Assembly: GCA_965232245.1 (NCBI GenBank)
Contig: CBDDPG010000002.1
Location: 1,054,001-1,118,000, forward strand
DNA: 64,000 nucleotides
Source of the DNA: UBA6055 sp965232245
Lineage (GTDB): Bacteria; Chloroflexota; Anaerolineae; Aggregatilineales; Phototrophicaceae
Reading direction: 5' to 3'
Made by a program: the position numbers and the translations under genes. How positions within the stretch are numbered: the first letter of the stretch is position 1; every line of letters starts with the position of its first letter. Below are positions 25,833-34,173 of this stretch, one piece after another. The notes under the pieces are model-generated. The model did no database searches. It was not told the DNA's origin and was given only the letters and a program-made list of their open reading frames with translations.

Positions 25833-26306
25833 ATGGGCGAATTGCTCGACATATCAAAAGCGCGTGAATTGCGCGGAGAGTTGCGCAACGCGGGCAAAAC
25901 GCTCGTCTTCACAAACGGGCACTTCGACTTGCTGCACCTGGGCCACCTGGATTACTTGGAAAAGGCGCGCGCCCTGGGCGACGCGCTCTTCGTTGGGCTA
26001 AACGGCGACGCGTCTTCGGCGCGCTTGAAAGGGCCGGGACGTCCGATTGTGCCGGCGCGGGAGCGCGCCCGTCTGCTGGCGGCGCTGGAACCGGTCGACG
26101 CCGTGATCATCTTTGATGCGGATACGGCGGATGACTTGCTGCGGACATTAAAGCCGGAGGTCTATGCCAAAGGCGGCGACTATGCGCATAAGGACTTGCC
26201 AGAGCGGTCTACAGTTGAAGCATACGGTGGTCGGGTCGCGCTAATTGATTACCTGCCCGGTCACAGCACCAGCGAGTTGATTCAGCGAATCCGCACCTTG
26301 TCTTGA
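25833..26306 (+). CDS. rfaE2: Nucleotidyltransferase of the RfaE2/HldE-C type
   Basis: The 157-residue protein has the cytidylyltransferase-like fold signature FTNGHFDLLHLGHLDYLEKA (HLGH of the HxGH motif), NGDASSARLKGPGRPI, RARLLAALEPVDAVIIF, PEVYAKGGDYA and the C-terminal GHSTSELIQRI. These fit D-glycero-beta-D-manno-heptose 1-phosphate adenylyltransferase, which makes the ADP- or NDP-heptose donor. The kinase half (RfaE1) is not fused and not seen nearby. The GT9 transferase at 19854 is a plausible user of the product. It follows the DUF3052 gene by 6 bases. Confidence 0.88.
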   Translation: MGELLDISKARELRGELRNAGKTLVFTNGHFDLLHLGHLDYLEKARALGDALFVGLNGDASSARLKGPGRPIVPARERARLLAALEPVDAVIIFDADTADDLLRTLKPEVYAKGGDYAHKDLPERSTVEAYGGRVALIDYLPGHSTSELIQRIRTLS

Positions 26307-26360
26307 AGTTGCAAAAGTTGTATTATGGCAAGTACGTCACAACGACAGGCGAGGTTTTCA

Positions 26361-26588
26361 ATGGCAAGCGACGTGCAAGCGCGACCGACAAGGACTACGA
26401 CGGAAAACAGAGTTACGGCGCTGGAAGCGGAACGTGCTCACATGGCGACTAAAGCGGACATCGCTCGTATTGAAACGACAATCGAAGGCATGCAGCGAAC
26501 CTTGATTATGTGGCTTGTCGGGGTTGGAGGGGTGTTGGGAAGCGCGGGTTTGGCGGCATTTCTTCATATTCTCAGCCGCCTGCGCTAA
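26361..26588 (+). CDS. Small coiled-coil tail-anchored protein, paralog of 232-471
   Basis: I choose ATG 26361 (MASDVQARPTRTTTENRV), 7 bases after GCGAGG; an earlier ATG at 26325 has no ribosome binding site. The 75-residue product has an N-terminal charged region, the shared ATKADIARIETTIEGM coiled-coil segment, and a C-terminal membrane helix (LIMWLVGVGGVLGSAGLAAF). The same plan and sequence core appear at 232-471. Function unknown. Confidence 0.6.
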   Translation: MASDVQARPTRTTTENRVTALEAERAHMATKADIARIETTIEGMQRTLIMWLVGVGGVLGSAGLAAFLHILSRLR

Positions 26589-26652
26589 ATCAAAAGCGGG
26601 AGGCTTAGTCGCGTCCCGCCGAAGTCTGTTACCGCTGAAAGCTTGAACCAGC

Positions 26653-27279
26653 CTAGGTCAAACGGTTGTAGAACTCCACGACTTGCTGAATATCGACGGG
26701 CGTCTGCACTTCGCCTTCTTGCGGCAGCCGATCCAATGTCACGCGATAGTTGTCCTTGTCCACGACCAAATAAGGCGGGAAGTAGGCGGCTTGCTGCACC
26801 CATTCCTGAATATGTACGTTCTTCTTCATCTTGTCGCTGACTTCGACGATGTCCCCGGGCTTGACTTGATATGAAGGCAGGTTCACGCGCTGGCTATTCA
26901 CCATGATATGTCCGTGACCGACAATTTGCCGCGCTGCCCAGATGGTCGCGCCCAAACCCGACTTGTAAACCACGTTGTCCAGGCGGCGTTCCAGCAAGCT
27001 CAAGAGGTTGATGCCGGTCGGTCCCGACATTAAGGCAGCTTTTTTGTAATAGTTGCGCATCTGGCGTTCGCGCACATTGTAGATGAATGCCAGCTTCTGC
27101 TTTTCATCCAACTGGAGGGCGTAATTGCTGCGCCGTCCGGAGCGGAAGGATTTTTCGCGCCCGTGCTCGCCCGGCGGGTAGGCGCGCTCTTCCAGGATTT
27201 TCGAGTATTTCGGGCGGGGCACCAACAATTCGCCAAAGCGGCGCTGCGGTTTCGCTTTTGGTCCGTGATATGAAGCCAT
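26653..27279 (-). CDS. rpsD: 30S ribosomal protein S4
   Basis: The product starts MASYHGPKAKPQRRFGELL and shows the S4 hallmarks RPKYSKILEERAYPPGEHG, EKQKLAFIYNVRERQMRNYY, and the RNA-binding S4 domain ERRLDNVVYKSGLGATIWAA and RQIVGHGHIMVNSQRVNLPS. It lacks the N-terminal zinc-binding cysteines (C-minus type). I use ATG 27279, giving 208 residues as expected; the frame open to 27459 is not homologous. It nucleates 30S assembly by binding 16S rRNA. It is an isolated gene, without the S13, S11, rpoA and L17 neighbours common elsewhere. Confidence 0.95.
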   Translation of the reverse strand: MASYHGPKAKPQRRFGELLVPRPKYSKILEERAYPPGEHGREKSFRSGRRSNYALQLDEKQKLAFIYNVRERQMRNYYKKAALMSGPTGINLLSLLERRLDNVVYKSGLGATIWAARQIVGHGHIMVNSQRVNLPSYQVKPGDIVEVSDKMKKNVHIQEWVQQAAYFPPYLVVDKDNYRVTLDRLPQEGEVQTPVDIQQVVEFYNRLT

Positions 27280-27412
27280 ACTTAACAGTTTCCTCGTTTC
27301 ACAGCGGGCGTATTTCGCCCAACTCAATGCGACCCGAAGGGCGCGATCTTGCGGAAATCGGCCGCTTATCGTAACGCATTCTGCCCAGGACGCTAGGGTG
27401 AGTTTGTGGCGG

Positions 27413-28258
27413 TCAGGCCGGCATGTTCTCCAGGCGCGTGAGCCAGTAGTGCACATCAAAGCTGTCGTCCCCGGTCAAGAAGCGCCAGAGCTTGATGCGA
27501 TTGACAATCTCCAGCCGTCCCGAGGCTTCCTCGAACCAGGGTTCGCGCTGGCTGAGGATATCCTGGACGTTGCCGCGCCCGCGGGCGCCGGTGAAAATCT
27601 CCTGGTGCTCGCGGTAGCCCCCGGCGAGGTCGTCGGTATTCCACAGGCGAAGTTGGCGCACGGCCGGGTTCAGGCGCAGCTTGAACATATAGCGGCGGCG
27701 GTTCGTCTTGTTCTGGCGTCCGCAATGCCAGATGCCGTGATGCAGCGCCAGAATGGAGCCGGCTTTGCAGACCATGGGGATCTGCCCGCGCATATTCTGA
27801 TAAGCGGCGATATCCGCCTCGTTGACTTTGCGGAAATGGCTGCCGGGCAACAGCAGCGTGCCGCCCATTTCCAGGGGCACGTCATGCGGGAAGTACATGA
27901 GCTGAATGTCAAAATGCCTGCGCAGGTCGATGATCGAATCGGCATGCAAGCCCTGCGCCTTGCCTTCGTTTGGCTCGCGCACGTGGATGGCGTCGTGGTC
28001 GAAGAGCGGGTCTTCGCCCACCAAGCTCTGAATCAGCCCTTGGATCTGTGGCAGGTCAAGCAGCTCGCGGATGGCTGTGCCTTGATAGCATTGCGAAAGC
28101 GGCGTCCCGGCCGGCGAGCCCTTGATGGCGTCGCTGTCGATCTCGCGCATGATTTTTTCGTTAATCGCGTCAGGCACCAGTTCGTCGAAGCGCAGGAAGC
28201 CGCGCGCCACAAACTCCGCCATCTGTTTCGAATTGAGCAAATTCGCTTTATCAATCAT
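27413..28258 (-). CDS. Phytanoyl-CoA dioxygenase family protein
   Basis: The 281-residue protein has the Fe(II)/2-oxoglutarate ligands typical of PhyH: GLHADSIIDL (H-x-D) near residue 101, and the distal His in ILALHHGIWHCGRQN, followed by the 2OG-binding Arg in RRRYMFKLRLNP. MGGTLLLPGSHF is another family hallmark. Such enzymes hydroxylate lipids or small metabolites; they are often expanded in marine and soil bacteria, and substrate prediction is not possible. Its ATG overlaps the stop of the upstream small gene by four bases, so the pair is co-translated. Confidence 0.88.
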   Translation of the reverse strand: MIDKANLLNSKQMAEFVARGFLRFDELVPDAINEKIMREIDSDAIKGSPAGTPLSQCYQGTAIRELLDLPQIQGLIQSLVGEDPLFDHDAIHVREPNEGKAQGLHADSIIDLRRHFDIQLMYFPHDVPLEMGGTLLLPGSHFRKVNEADIAAYQNMRGQIPMVCKAGSILALHHGIWHCGRQNKTNRRRYMFKLRLNPAVRQLRLWNTDDLAGGYREHQEIFTGARGRGNVQDILSQREPWFEEASGRLEIVNRIKLWRFLTGDDSFDVHYWLTRLENMPA

Positions 28259-28539
28259 GCTTCCATCGCCTCCAGTTTTTCAAATACAAAGCCGTATTTC
28301 ATGAAAGAAGTGCTGTACTCTTCGCCGGGATAAGGCGGGATGAGAATGGGATGCTGGATTAGGCGCCAGCCATCCAGCAGCGCGTCCAAGCCCGTTTCAT
28401 AGGGCGCTTCGTTGTTGTCGCCGGTGGTGAATCGGTTTTTGCCCGTGCCATCATAGATCGCCCAGCCGACAACGCGGCTATCCAAGGCAGAGGTGGACAG
28501 ATACAAAGTTAGCACCTGCTGTCGCAGCGAATTGTTCAT
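28255..28539 (-). CDS. Small hypothetical protein coupled to the PhyH gene
   Basis: I choose ATG 28539 (MNNSLRQQVLTLYLSTSAL) because GAGG lies 5-6 bases upstream; the frame remains open to 28587. The 94-residue product has WAIYDGTGKNRFTTGD, a PYETGLDALLDGWRLIQHP stretch and LIPPYPGEEYSTSFMKYGFVFEKLE. No membrane segment or known family is seen. The four-base overlap with the dioxygenase start and the shared promoter suggest a linked role, possibly a partner or regulatory subunit (inference). Confidence 0.6.
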   Translation of the reverse strand: MNNSLRQQVLTLYLSTSALDSRVVGWAIYDGTGKNRFTTGDNNEAPYETGLDALLDGWRLIQHPILIPPYPGEEYSTSFMKYGFVFEKLEAMEA

Positions 28540-28716
28540 GTTTGCCTCGTCAATTGCGTAGATGAATCGTTGCGAATCATACCCCATGTCCGGTGGTGAG
28601 GCAAACGATTTCCCTGGCTGACTTGCCGAATTGCCGCCTGTTTCGCATTTCCGCCAATATTACAGTATTATGTATGCAATCAGTATTGAGTACGACAGGC
28701 GCAGTTAGGTTCGTTT

Positions 28717-30858
28717 ATGAGCGAAGCAATTCAGAATCGCCCGCCGCGGCTTTCGCCGGACAACTTCATCAATCGAGAAATCAGCACCTTGGACTTTCAA
28801 GAGCGGGTGCTGGCGCTGGCGGAAGACGAATCGACGCCTCTGCTGGAGCGGGTGAAGTTCATCGCGATTGTGGGCAACAACCTCGATGAGTTTTATATGG
28901 TGCGCGTGGCGGGATATTTCCAGAGGTTGCACCTCAACAATCCCAAAACCCGTCCCGACGGCATCACCCCAAGTCAACTGCTGCGCGCCATTCATGAACG
29001 GGTCGCCGCTTTGATCGCGCGGCAGCGGCGGGTGCGGCGGCGTGTCTTCGACCTGCTTGAAAAGGAAGGGGTTCACTTCGTCAAGACACATCAATTGACG
29101 GCGGACGAGCAGGAGGCATTGTCCTATTATTTCCGCTCGCAGGTCTTCCCGGTGCTGACGCCACTGGCGGTTGATCACGCCAGACCCTTCCCCTTCATAT
29201 CGAACTTGAGCCTCAATCTGGGCGTCTATCTGGAACGCGCGCGCGACGACTTGGCTTCGGGATTTGAATTCGCCCGCATCAAAGTGCCGGTTGATGTGCT
29301 GCCGCGCATTGTGCGCCTGGAAGGGGTGCTGGAAGGCGTTACCGGAATCGAGGGCGACGGCTATCACTTCCTGTGGATGGAGGACATCATCGCCGATCAC
29401 TTGTCGGAGCTTTTCCCCGGCATGCGCATTGTGGAGGCATTTCCCTTTCGCATCTTGCGCAACGCCGATATCGATTATGAGCACGAGCAGGACGAAGACC
29501 TGCTCGATGTCAAATCCATTATTGAGCAGGGACTGCGGGAAAGGCGCTTTGGCTCGGTGGTCCGCTTGAGCGTGCCAGCCGAAATCAGCGAGCGCATGCT
29601 CAAACGACTGATGAGTTCGCTGGAAGTGCCTTCCAACCGCGAAGTTTATCGGATTGAAGGGGAATTGGGCTCGGCGGATCTGTTTGAGGTTTTGCAGGTT
29701 GACAAGCCCGATCTGAAAGATCCGCCCTATGTGCCGCGGTTGCCGGAACCCTTCAACAAAGGCGCCAGCTTTTTTGATGTCATCCGCAAACAAGATGTTA
29801 TCGTCCACCATCCTTACGATTCTTTTTCGCCGGTCGAGGACTTTTTCAAACGGGCCGCGCGCGATCCGGATGTGCTGGCGATCAAGACGACGCTCTATCG
29901 CGTCGGTTCCAATTCGCCGGTTGTCAACGCGCTGATGGACGCCCGCGACAACGAGAAGCAAGTGACCGTCTTGGTGGAGCTCAAAGCGCGCTTTGACGAA
30001 GAGAACAACCTGGAGTGGGTCACCGCGCTGGGCGAAAAAGGCGTGCACGTGATCTATGGCGTGGAAGAGCTGCCCGTCAAGACCCATGCCAAGATCTCGT
30101 TGGTCATCCGCCGCGAGCGCGATGGCTTGCGCCGCTATGTGCATCTGGGCACGGGCAATTACAACGCCGCGACCGCGCGCCTTTATTCCGATATCGGTTT
30201 GTTCACCTGCGACGAACAGATCGCCGACGATGCCTCGCGGCTCTTCAACCGCTTGACCGGCTACGCGCCGGAGACCGCCTACAGCCGCTTGCTGGTGGCG
30301 CCCGAATACCTGCATGAGGCTTTGATCGCGCTCATCGACAACGAAATTGACGCGGCGCGGCGCGGCGAAGAAGCCCGCCTGATCTTCAAGATGAACCAAC
30401 TGGAAGAAGATCAGATGATTGAAAAGCTGTATGAAGCCTCGCAAGCTGGGGTCAAGGTTGACCTGATCGTCCGCGGACTCTGCTGTTTGCGCGCGGGCAT
30501 CCCGGGTTTGAGCGAGAACATCACTGTCAAGAGCATTGTGGGCAGGTATCTGGAACACAGCCGCATCTATTATTTCCGCAACGCGCCCGAGCGTCAGCAG
30601 CTCTATCTTGGCAGCGCCGACTTAATGCGGCGCAATTTGCTTAACCGGGTGGAGGTCGTCTTCCCCATTCTTGATCCGCGCATTCAGTGGCGGGTCCTGC
30701 GCATCTTGCAGACCGATCTTGAAGACATCAAGAACTCCTGGCTGCTGGGGCATGACGGGCGCTATCAGCGTCTTTGGGACACAGAAGATATGAGCGCCTT
30801 CGATTCCCATGTTCATTACATGAGAAACAGTTATGGCCTCTGCGGCACACCGGATTGA
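28717..30858 (+). CDS. ppk1: Polyphosphate kinase 1
   Basis: The enzyme makes long-chain polyphosphate from ATP reversibly. All four domains are present: FINREISTLDFQERVLALA and GNNLDEFYMVRVAG at the N-terminus, FPFISNLSLNLGVYL, YDSFSPVEDFFKRAARDPDV, and the catalytic His motifs VKTHAKISLVIRRE (autophosphorylated His) and LEHSRIYYFRNA, with HLGTGNYNAATARLYSD in between. 713 residues is normal. It is monocistronic; a GC hairpin (30876-30894) separates it from the convergent DUF4139 gene. Confidence 0.95.
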   Translation: MSEAIQNRPPRLSPDNFINREISTLDFQERVLALAEDESTPLLERVKFIAIVGNNLDEFYMVRVAGYFQRLHLNNPKTRPDGITPSQLLRAIHERVAALIARQRRVRRRVFDLLEKEGVHFVKTHQLTADEQEALSYYFRSQVFPVLTPLAVDHARPFPFISNLSLNLGVYLERARDDLASGFEFARIKVPVDVLPRIVRLEGVLEGVTGIEGDGYHFLWMEDIIADHLSELFPGMRIVEAFPFRILRNADIDYEHEQDEDLLDVKSIIEQGLRERRFGSVVRLSVPAEISERMLKRLMSSLEVPSNREVYRIEGELGSADLFEVLQVDKPDLKDPPYVPRLPEPFNKGASFFDVIRKQDVIVHHPYDSFSPVEDFFKRAARDPDVLAIKTTLYRVGSNSPVVNALMDARDNEKQVTVLVELKARFDEENNLEWVTALGEKGVHVIYGVEELPVKTHAKISLVIRRERDGLRRYVHLGTGNYNAATARLYSDIGLFTCDEQIADDASRLFNRLTGYAPETAYSRLLVAPEYLHEALIALIDNEIDAARRGEEARLIFKMNQLEEDQMIEKLYEASQAGVKVDLIVRGLCCLRAGIPGLSENITVKSIVGRYLEHSRIYYFRNAPERQQLYLGSADLMRRNLLNRVEVVFPILDPRIQWRVLRILQTDLEDIKNSWLLGHDGRYQRLWDTEDMSAFDSHVHYMRNSYGLCGTPD

Positions 30859-30875
30859 ATTAGATTTTGATTAGT

Positions 30876-30894
30876 GGGGCGGGGGATCCGCCCC
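30876..30894. terminator. GC hairpin between convergent genes
   Basis: GGGGCGG-GGGAT-CCGCCCC forms a 7-bp stem with a 5-base loop, 18 bases after the ppk1 stop and just before the end of the DUF4139 gene on the other strand. No T run follows in either direction, so its role as a terminator is uncertain. Confidence 0.35.
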
Positions 30895-30900
30895 ATGGGC

Positions 30901-32358
30901 TTAGCGATTGCTGGGGAAGCGATACTCCACGGTATAGCTGACGGCGGCTTCCTCGCCCGGCGCGATCTGCAGTCGGAACTCGATGGTCGAGGCGTCCAGC
31001 TTCTCGTAGGGCTGTGAACTGTCGACGATTTGCCAATCGCTCCAGCGATAGAGCCGTTCCGGCACGCGGATTTCCACCGCTTCAGCGTCTTTGCGGCTGC
31101 GCAGTTGGATTTCAAAACTCTCCTGGGCGACATCACGCGACAGCATGCGATAATCGCTCTGCGCGCGCTCGCCGAGCAGGTCAAATGTTTTGCCCAGCGG
31201 GAATTGCAGATCTTCGCCTTCGGGGCTGTGTTCGATGCGGTTCTCGCCGATGAGCAGGCTGGCGCCGTCGACGTCCTGCTGATAGACGCGGATGCGCCCG
31301 GCCGGCAGGTCGGAGCCTAAGCCGCTTTCCGCGCCCGTGTTGAATTCCAGATAAGCCAGCACATCGTCGCTGTCGTCAACGCCATAACCTTCCGGATAGT
31401 CAACCGGCGCGTAATATGCGCCGAATTGCGGCGATTTGTCGAAGACGTAATAGGTATGCGCGGCGATGCCGGCCCCGCTGACGAATTCGATCTGTTTGGT
31501 TTCGTTGTTGCTGATGGTCACGGCGCGCTCGATTTCGTAGAGCTGATATTCGAAGAGTCCACGCTGTTCGACTCCGCCGCCGCCCCTGCCTGCCAGTTCC
31601 ATATCCATCGCCATCATGCGGCTTTCTTGCAGCTCGGGCGGCTGTATGCGGTTGAGATCCCCTGCCACCAGCTTGAGCCGGGCGTCGGCGAAGGCGCGCC
31701 CGCTGTGATTGTTCAGCGTTACCCAGCCTTTCAGATCGAGACTGGATTGATCGCTGGTCAAGAGCAGATTGTAGTCGGCGGTCCAATTCAAGCCGCCGGC
31801 CAGATAGCTCAGTTCGATATCTTGTTCGCCCGCTGTGGCGCTGCGCAAAAGCCATTGCAATGTCGGGCGGGTGATCAGCGCTTCGGGCAGAGCCGGCAAG
31901 CGAATGTCGCGGGCATTATCCAGGCGCACGACGATGATTTCGCCGGACTCCGCGCGCAGGATGGCTTCGCTGTCGCGCCCGCTTAGGAGCTCGCCGCTGT
32001 AGAGCGTGCCGTCGGCGGCGGTGATGCTGATGGTCTCTTCGAGATAACGCGACATCAGCGCCGAGCTATTAACCAAATCGTAGCTGTAATTCTGCTCCAG
32101 GACGATTAGGCTGTCGGGGTCGCTGCGCGAATGCAAGGTTACGGATGTGGGATCGATGGTGGCGGCGACATCGCGCAAGTTGACGCTGTTGAGGCCCCGG
32201 TCGAGCGTCAGACGCCGTTGGTCGCGGATGAGCGCAGTACCTTCGTTGTAGACGGTGACGGCGATGCTTTGGCTTGTTTCTTGCGCGGACGCGGCGAACA
32301 GGCTGCCAAGCAGCAGTGCCGCGGCCAGGGCGATCTTGAATCGTCGCATCATGTCCAT
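30901..32358 (-). CDS. DUF4139 domain secreted protein
   Basis: The 485-residue protein has a signal peptide (ALAAALLLGSLFAASAQE, cleavage near residue 26). It then shows IAVTVYNEGTALIRDQRRL, typical of the DUF4140/DUF4139 N-terminus, LSYLAGGLNWTADYNLLL (DUF4139 core), GWVTLNNHSGRAFADARLKLVAG, and the C-terminal YRWSDWQIVDSS and AVSYTVEYRF. Proteins of this type are periplasmic or extracellular; the family is linked to mucoidy inhibitor A and otherwise uncharacterised. Two bases separate it from the upstream secreted-protein gene, so they form an operon. Confidence 0.78.
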   Translation of the reverse strand: MDMMRRFKIALAAALLLGSLFAASAQETSQSIAVTVYNEGTALIRDQRRLTLDRGLNSVNLRDVAATIDPTSVTLHSRSDPDSLIVLEQNYSYDLVNSSALMSRYLEETISITAADGTLYSGELLSGRDSEAILRAESGEIIVVRLDNARDIRLPALPEALITRPTLQWLLRSATAGEQDIELSYLAGGLNWTADYNLLLTSDQSSLDLKGWVTLNNHSGRAFADARLKLVAGDLNRIQPPELQESRMMAMDMELAGRGGGGVEQRGLFEYQLYEIERAVTISNNETKQIEFVSGAGIAAHTYYVFDKSPQFGAYYAPVDYPEGYGVDDSDDVLAYLEFNTGAESGLGSDLPAGRIRVYQQDVDGASLLIGENRIEHSPEGEDLQFPLGKTFDLLGERAQSDYRMLSRDVAQESFEIQLRSRKDAEAVEIRVPERLYRWSDWQIVDSSQPYEKLDASTIEFRLQIAPGEEAAVSYTVEYRFPSNR

Positions 32359-32360
32359 CC

Positions 32361-33422
32361 TTAGATCTTCAGAGCTTGCGTGTAGGTATTGACGTTGATG
32401 ATGTACTCGCCGGGCGCGAAGCCGTCTTCCAGGTCAATCGTAGCCTGATAGGGTCGAAGGATCATCGGGCAAAGCATATCAGCTGGCACCTCGCGGTAAA
32501 CCTCGACCGTGACGGTGTTGCCCCGGCGGGCTTGGCTGACGAGAACCGGCAGGTCGCAGCCGTCTGGGTGTTCGCCTTGCACATCGAGGCTGACCTGCGT
32601 CGAGTCGGTTTTTTCGATCTTGACCGTCACGTTGAGGATATTGGTCAAGACTTTGTCGATAGCGTTCATTTGCGGCATCTCCAGTTCATGGATAGGAATC
32701 GCGTTCAACTTGAATAACGAATCTGACAGCGCATTCGTCGCAGGAAATGTTACTTTTTCATCAACGGGGACAAGCCGGTCCGGGCAGGCGGTTTCCGCGG
32801 CGATGGCGTTGAAGGCGCCCAAGGCGATGCTTTCGGCAAAAGCCCGCAGGGAATACAGCTCGGGCAAGTCGCAGCCGACCGCTTGCGCCCCGCGGATGCG
32901 CAATTCGACTTGCTCGGATATATCGGCGCTGCCCAGCAAAGCCGCTTGCTCGACCTGCAGCGGCAGCAGCTCCCGCGCTTCGAAGAGCGGAGGGTCATTG
33001 GGCTTCCCATCGCTTCTTCCGTTGGTTCTCTCATCTGGATAAGCAATCGCCCAGGCTTGATTGTTGATAATCAAGTAGGGCGGCTGCCCGGCAATGAGTT
33101 CGTCAGAGAGCGGCAGCCGCCTGTCGAAGAAGGCTTCGTCGCCGTCGCAATTGGCTGTGGAGGGGATCTCGCGATAGAGTTGAATGTCGATATTTTGCGG
33201 ATAACGCGCGCTGTCGACATGCAGCTCGAGCGCGCAGGCGTCGCCGTGCCTGCCCTTGACCCACAAGTTCCATGCTTGTCCGTTGTTTGCGTCCGCTGGC
33301 GCTGCGCTCACGCTGTCGATGACGGACCAGACGCGATAGGTGGATAGATCTTTGTTTTGTACGACGACGGACAAACCGATGACCACCAGCGCAAAGCCGA
33401 GCGCGAGATAGACTTTGAGCAT
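32361..33422 (-). CDS. Exported protein with three related domains
   Basis: I choose ATG 33422 (MLKVYLALGFALVVIGLSVV) because GGAGGA lies 4-5 bases upstream and a signal-anchor helix follows; the longest frame starts at 33479. The 353 residues appear to hold three diverged copies of one domain of about 95 residues: LWVKGRHGDACALELHV with YREIPSTANC, VELRIRGAQAVGCDLPEL with AAETACP, and VSLDVQGEHPDGCDLPVL with YREVPADMLCP. Each has two cysteines that may form a disulfide. No family is recognised. It leads an operon with the DUF4139 gene, which suggests a shared envelope role. Confidence 0.65.
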   Translation of the reverse strand: MLKVYLALGFALVVIGLSVVVQNKDLSTYRVWSVIDSVSAAPADANNGQAWNLWVKGRHGDACALELHVDSARYPQNIDIQLYREIPSTANCDGDEAFFDRRLPLSDELIAGQPPYLIINNQAWAIAYPDERTNGRSDGKPNDPPLFEARELLPLQVEQAALLGSADISEQVELRIRGAQAVGCDLPELYSLRAFAESIALGAFNAIAAETACPDRLVPVDEKVTFPATNALSDSLFKLNAIPIHELEMPQMNAIDKVLTNILNVTVKIEKTDSTQVSLDVQGEHPDGCDLPVLVSQARRGNTVTVEVYREVPADMLCPMILRPYQATIDLEDGFAPGEYIINVNTYTQALKI

Positions 33423-33507
33423 CTGTCCTCCTATGCTGTCGTGTATCGAAGCCGCCTGAGCGCCCAAGGGCGCGGGCAAGCGCTTTTCATTCCGCCTCTA
33501 TCCGCCT

Positions 33508-34083
33508 CTATATGACTGCCTGCCAATTGCCCTCCGCGCTCTGCCACAGCTTCAGCGTTTCTTCGGCGTCCTCCCAGTCGCGCGGATGGGGAATCGTCGC
33601 CAGATAGAACTTTCCGTCACAGCCTGTTCCGCAATGCGCCAGGGTCTTGAGAAAACTGTCCGGCTCAGCCGCGGGCAAAGCCGCGATGACCAGCTTGTTG
33701 TCCGCCGCCCCGCAGCGCAGTCGGTTCATGGCGAAGACGACCTGCCGCCAGTCCTGCGACAAGTCGATTTCGATTTGCCACAGCGCTTCTATCACGACAT
33801 AAAAGGGCTCCGTTTTGCGCTCCGCGGAACTTGCGGCGGCGACGCGGCAGACTTCAATGTCGAAGAGCAATTGCTCGCCCCCGAAGTCGGCGCGGTTGCC
33901 GCGTCCATAAGCGGAGAAAACACGGCATTCTTCGTCCGCGAAACCCGCCTCGAATTGCGTCGCCAGGCTCTTGACGAAGGCGCGTTCGCGCGCCCGCGCC
34001 AGCGACCCCGGCGATGTGCCCATCACCAGCGCCTTGAGCGCCTTGTGATAGCTGTCGCGTAGGACGTCATGTATGCGCATCAT
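33508..34083 (-). CDS. Hypothetical cytoplasmic protein
   Basis: The 191-residue product begins MMRIHDVLRDSYHKALKALV and has no signal peptide or membrane helix. The middle part reads NRADFGGEQLLFDIEVCRVA and FYVVIEALWQIEIDLSQDW, alternating strands with acidic residues that faintly recall a PD-(D/E)xK nuclease core, but the motif is not complete enough to call. The C-terminus (FYLATIPHPRDWEDAEETLK) is hydrophilic. It is divergent from a membrane protein gene across a 20-bp palindrome that carries -10-like boxes for both directions. Confidence 0.55.
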   Translation of the reverse strand: MMRIHDVLRDSYHKALKALVMGTSPGSLARARERAFVKSLATQFEAGFADEECRVFSAYGRGNRADFGGEQLLFDIEVCRVAAASSAERKTEPFYVVIEALWQIEIDLSQDWRQVVFAMNRLRCGAADNKLVIAALPAAEPDSFLKTLAHCGTGCDGKFYLATIPHPRDWEDAEETLKLWQSAEGNWQAVI

Positions 34084-34084
34084 T

Positions 34085-34104
34085 CAATTATACTCGTATA
34101 ATTG
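34085..34104. promoter_or_regulatory. Perfect palindrome with opposed TATAAT boxes
   Basis: CAATTATAC-TC-GTATAATTG is a perfect 9-bp inverted repeat with a 2-base spacer. Each arm contains TATAAT, reading rightward at 34097-34102 and leftward at 34092-34087, so it could serve as two overlapping -10 elements of a divergent promoter and as a dimer-binding operator. The leftward gene starts at 34083, so its transcript would be nearly leaderless. Confidence 0.45.
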
Positions 34105-34173
34105 AGGGCGAATGCGGCATATTACGCGCTACAATTCGCTTATAGCCATTTTGCATTCATAAAGAACGATAGC

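Noticed and set aside
28705..30558. 617-codon minus-strand frame opposite ppk1
   Set aside because: Shadow frame; the ppk1 motifs on the plus strand are complete.
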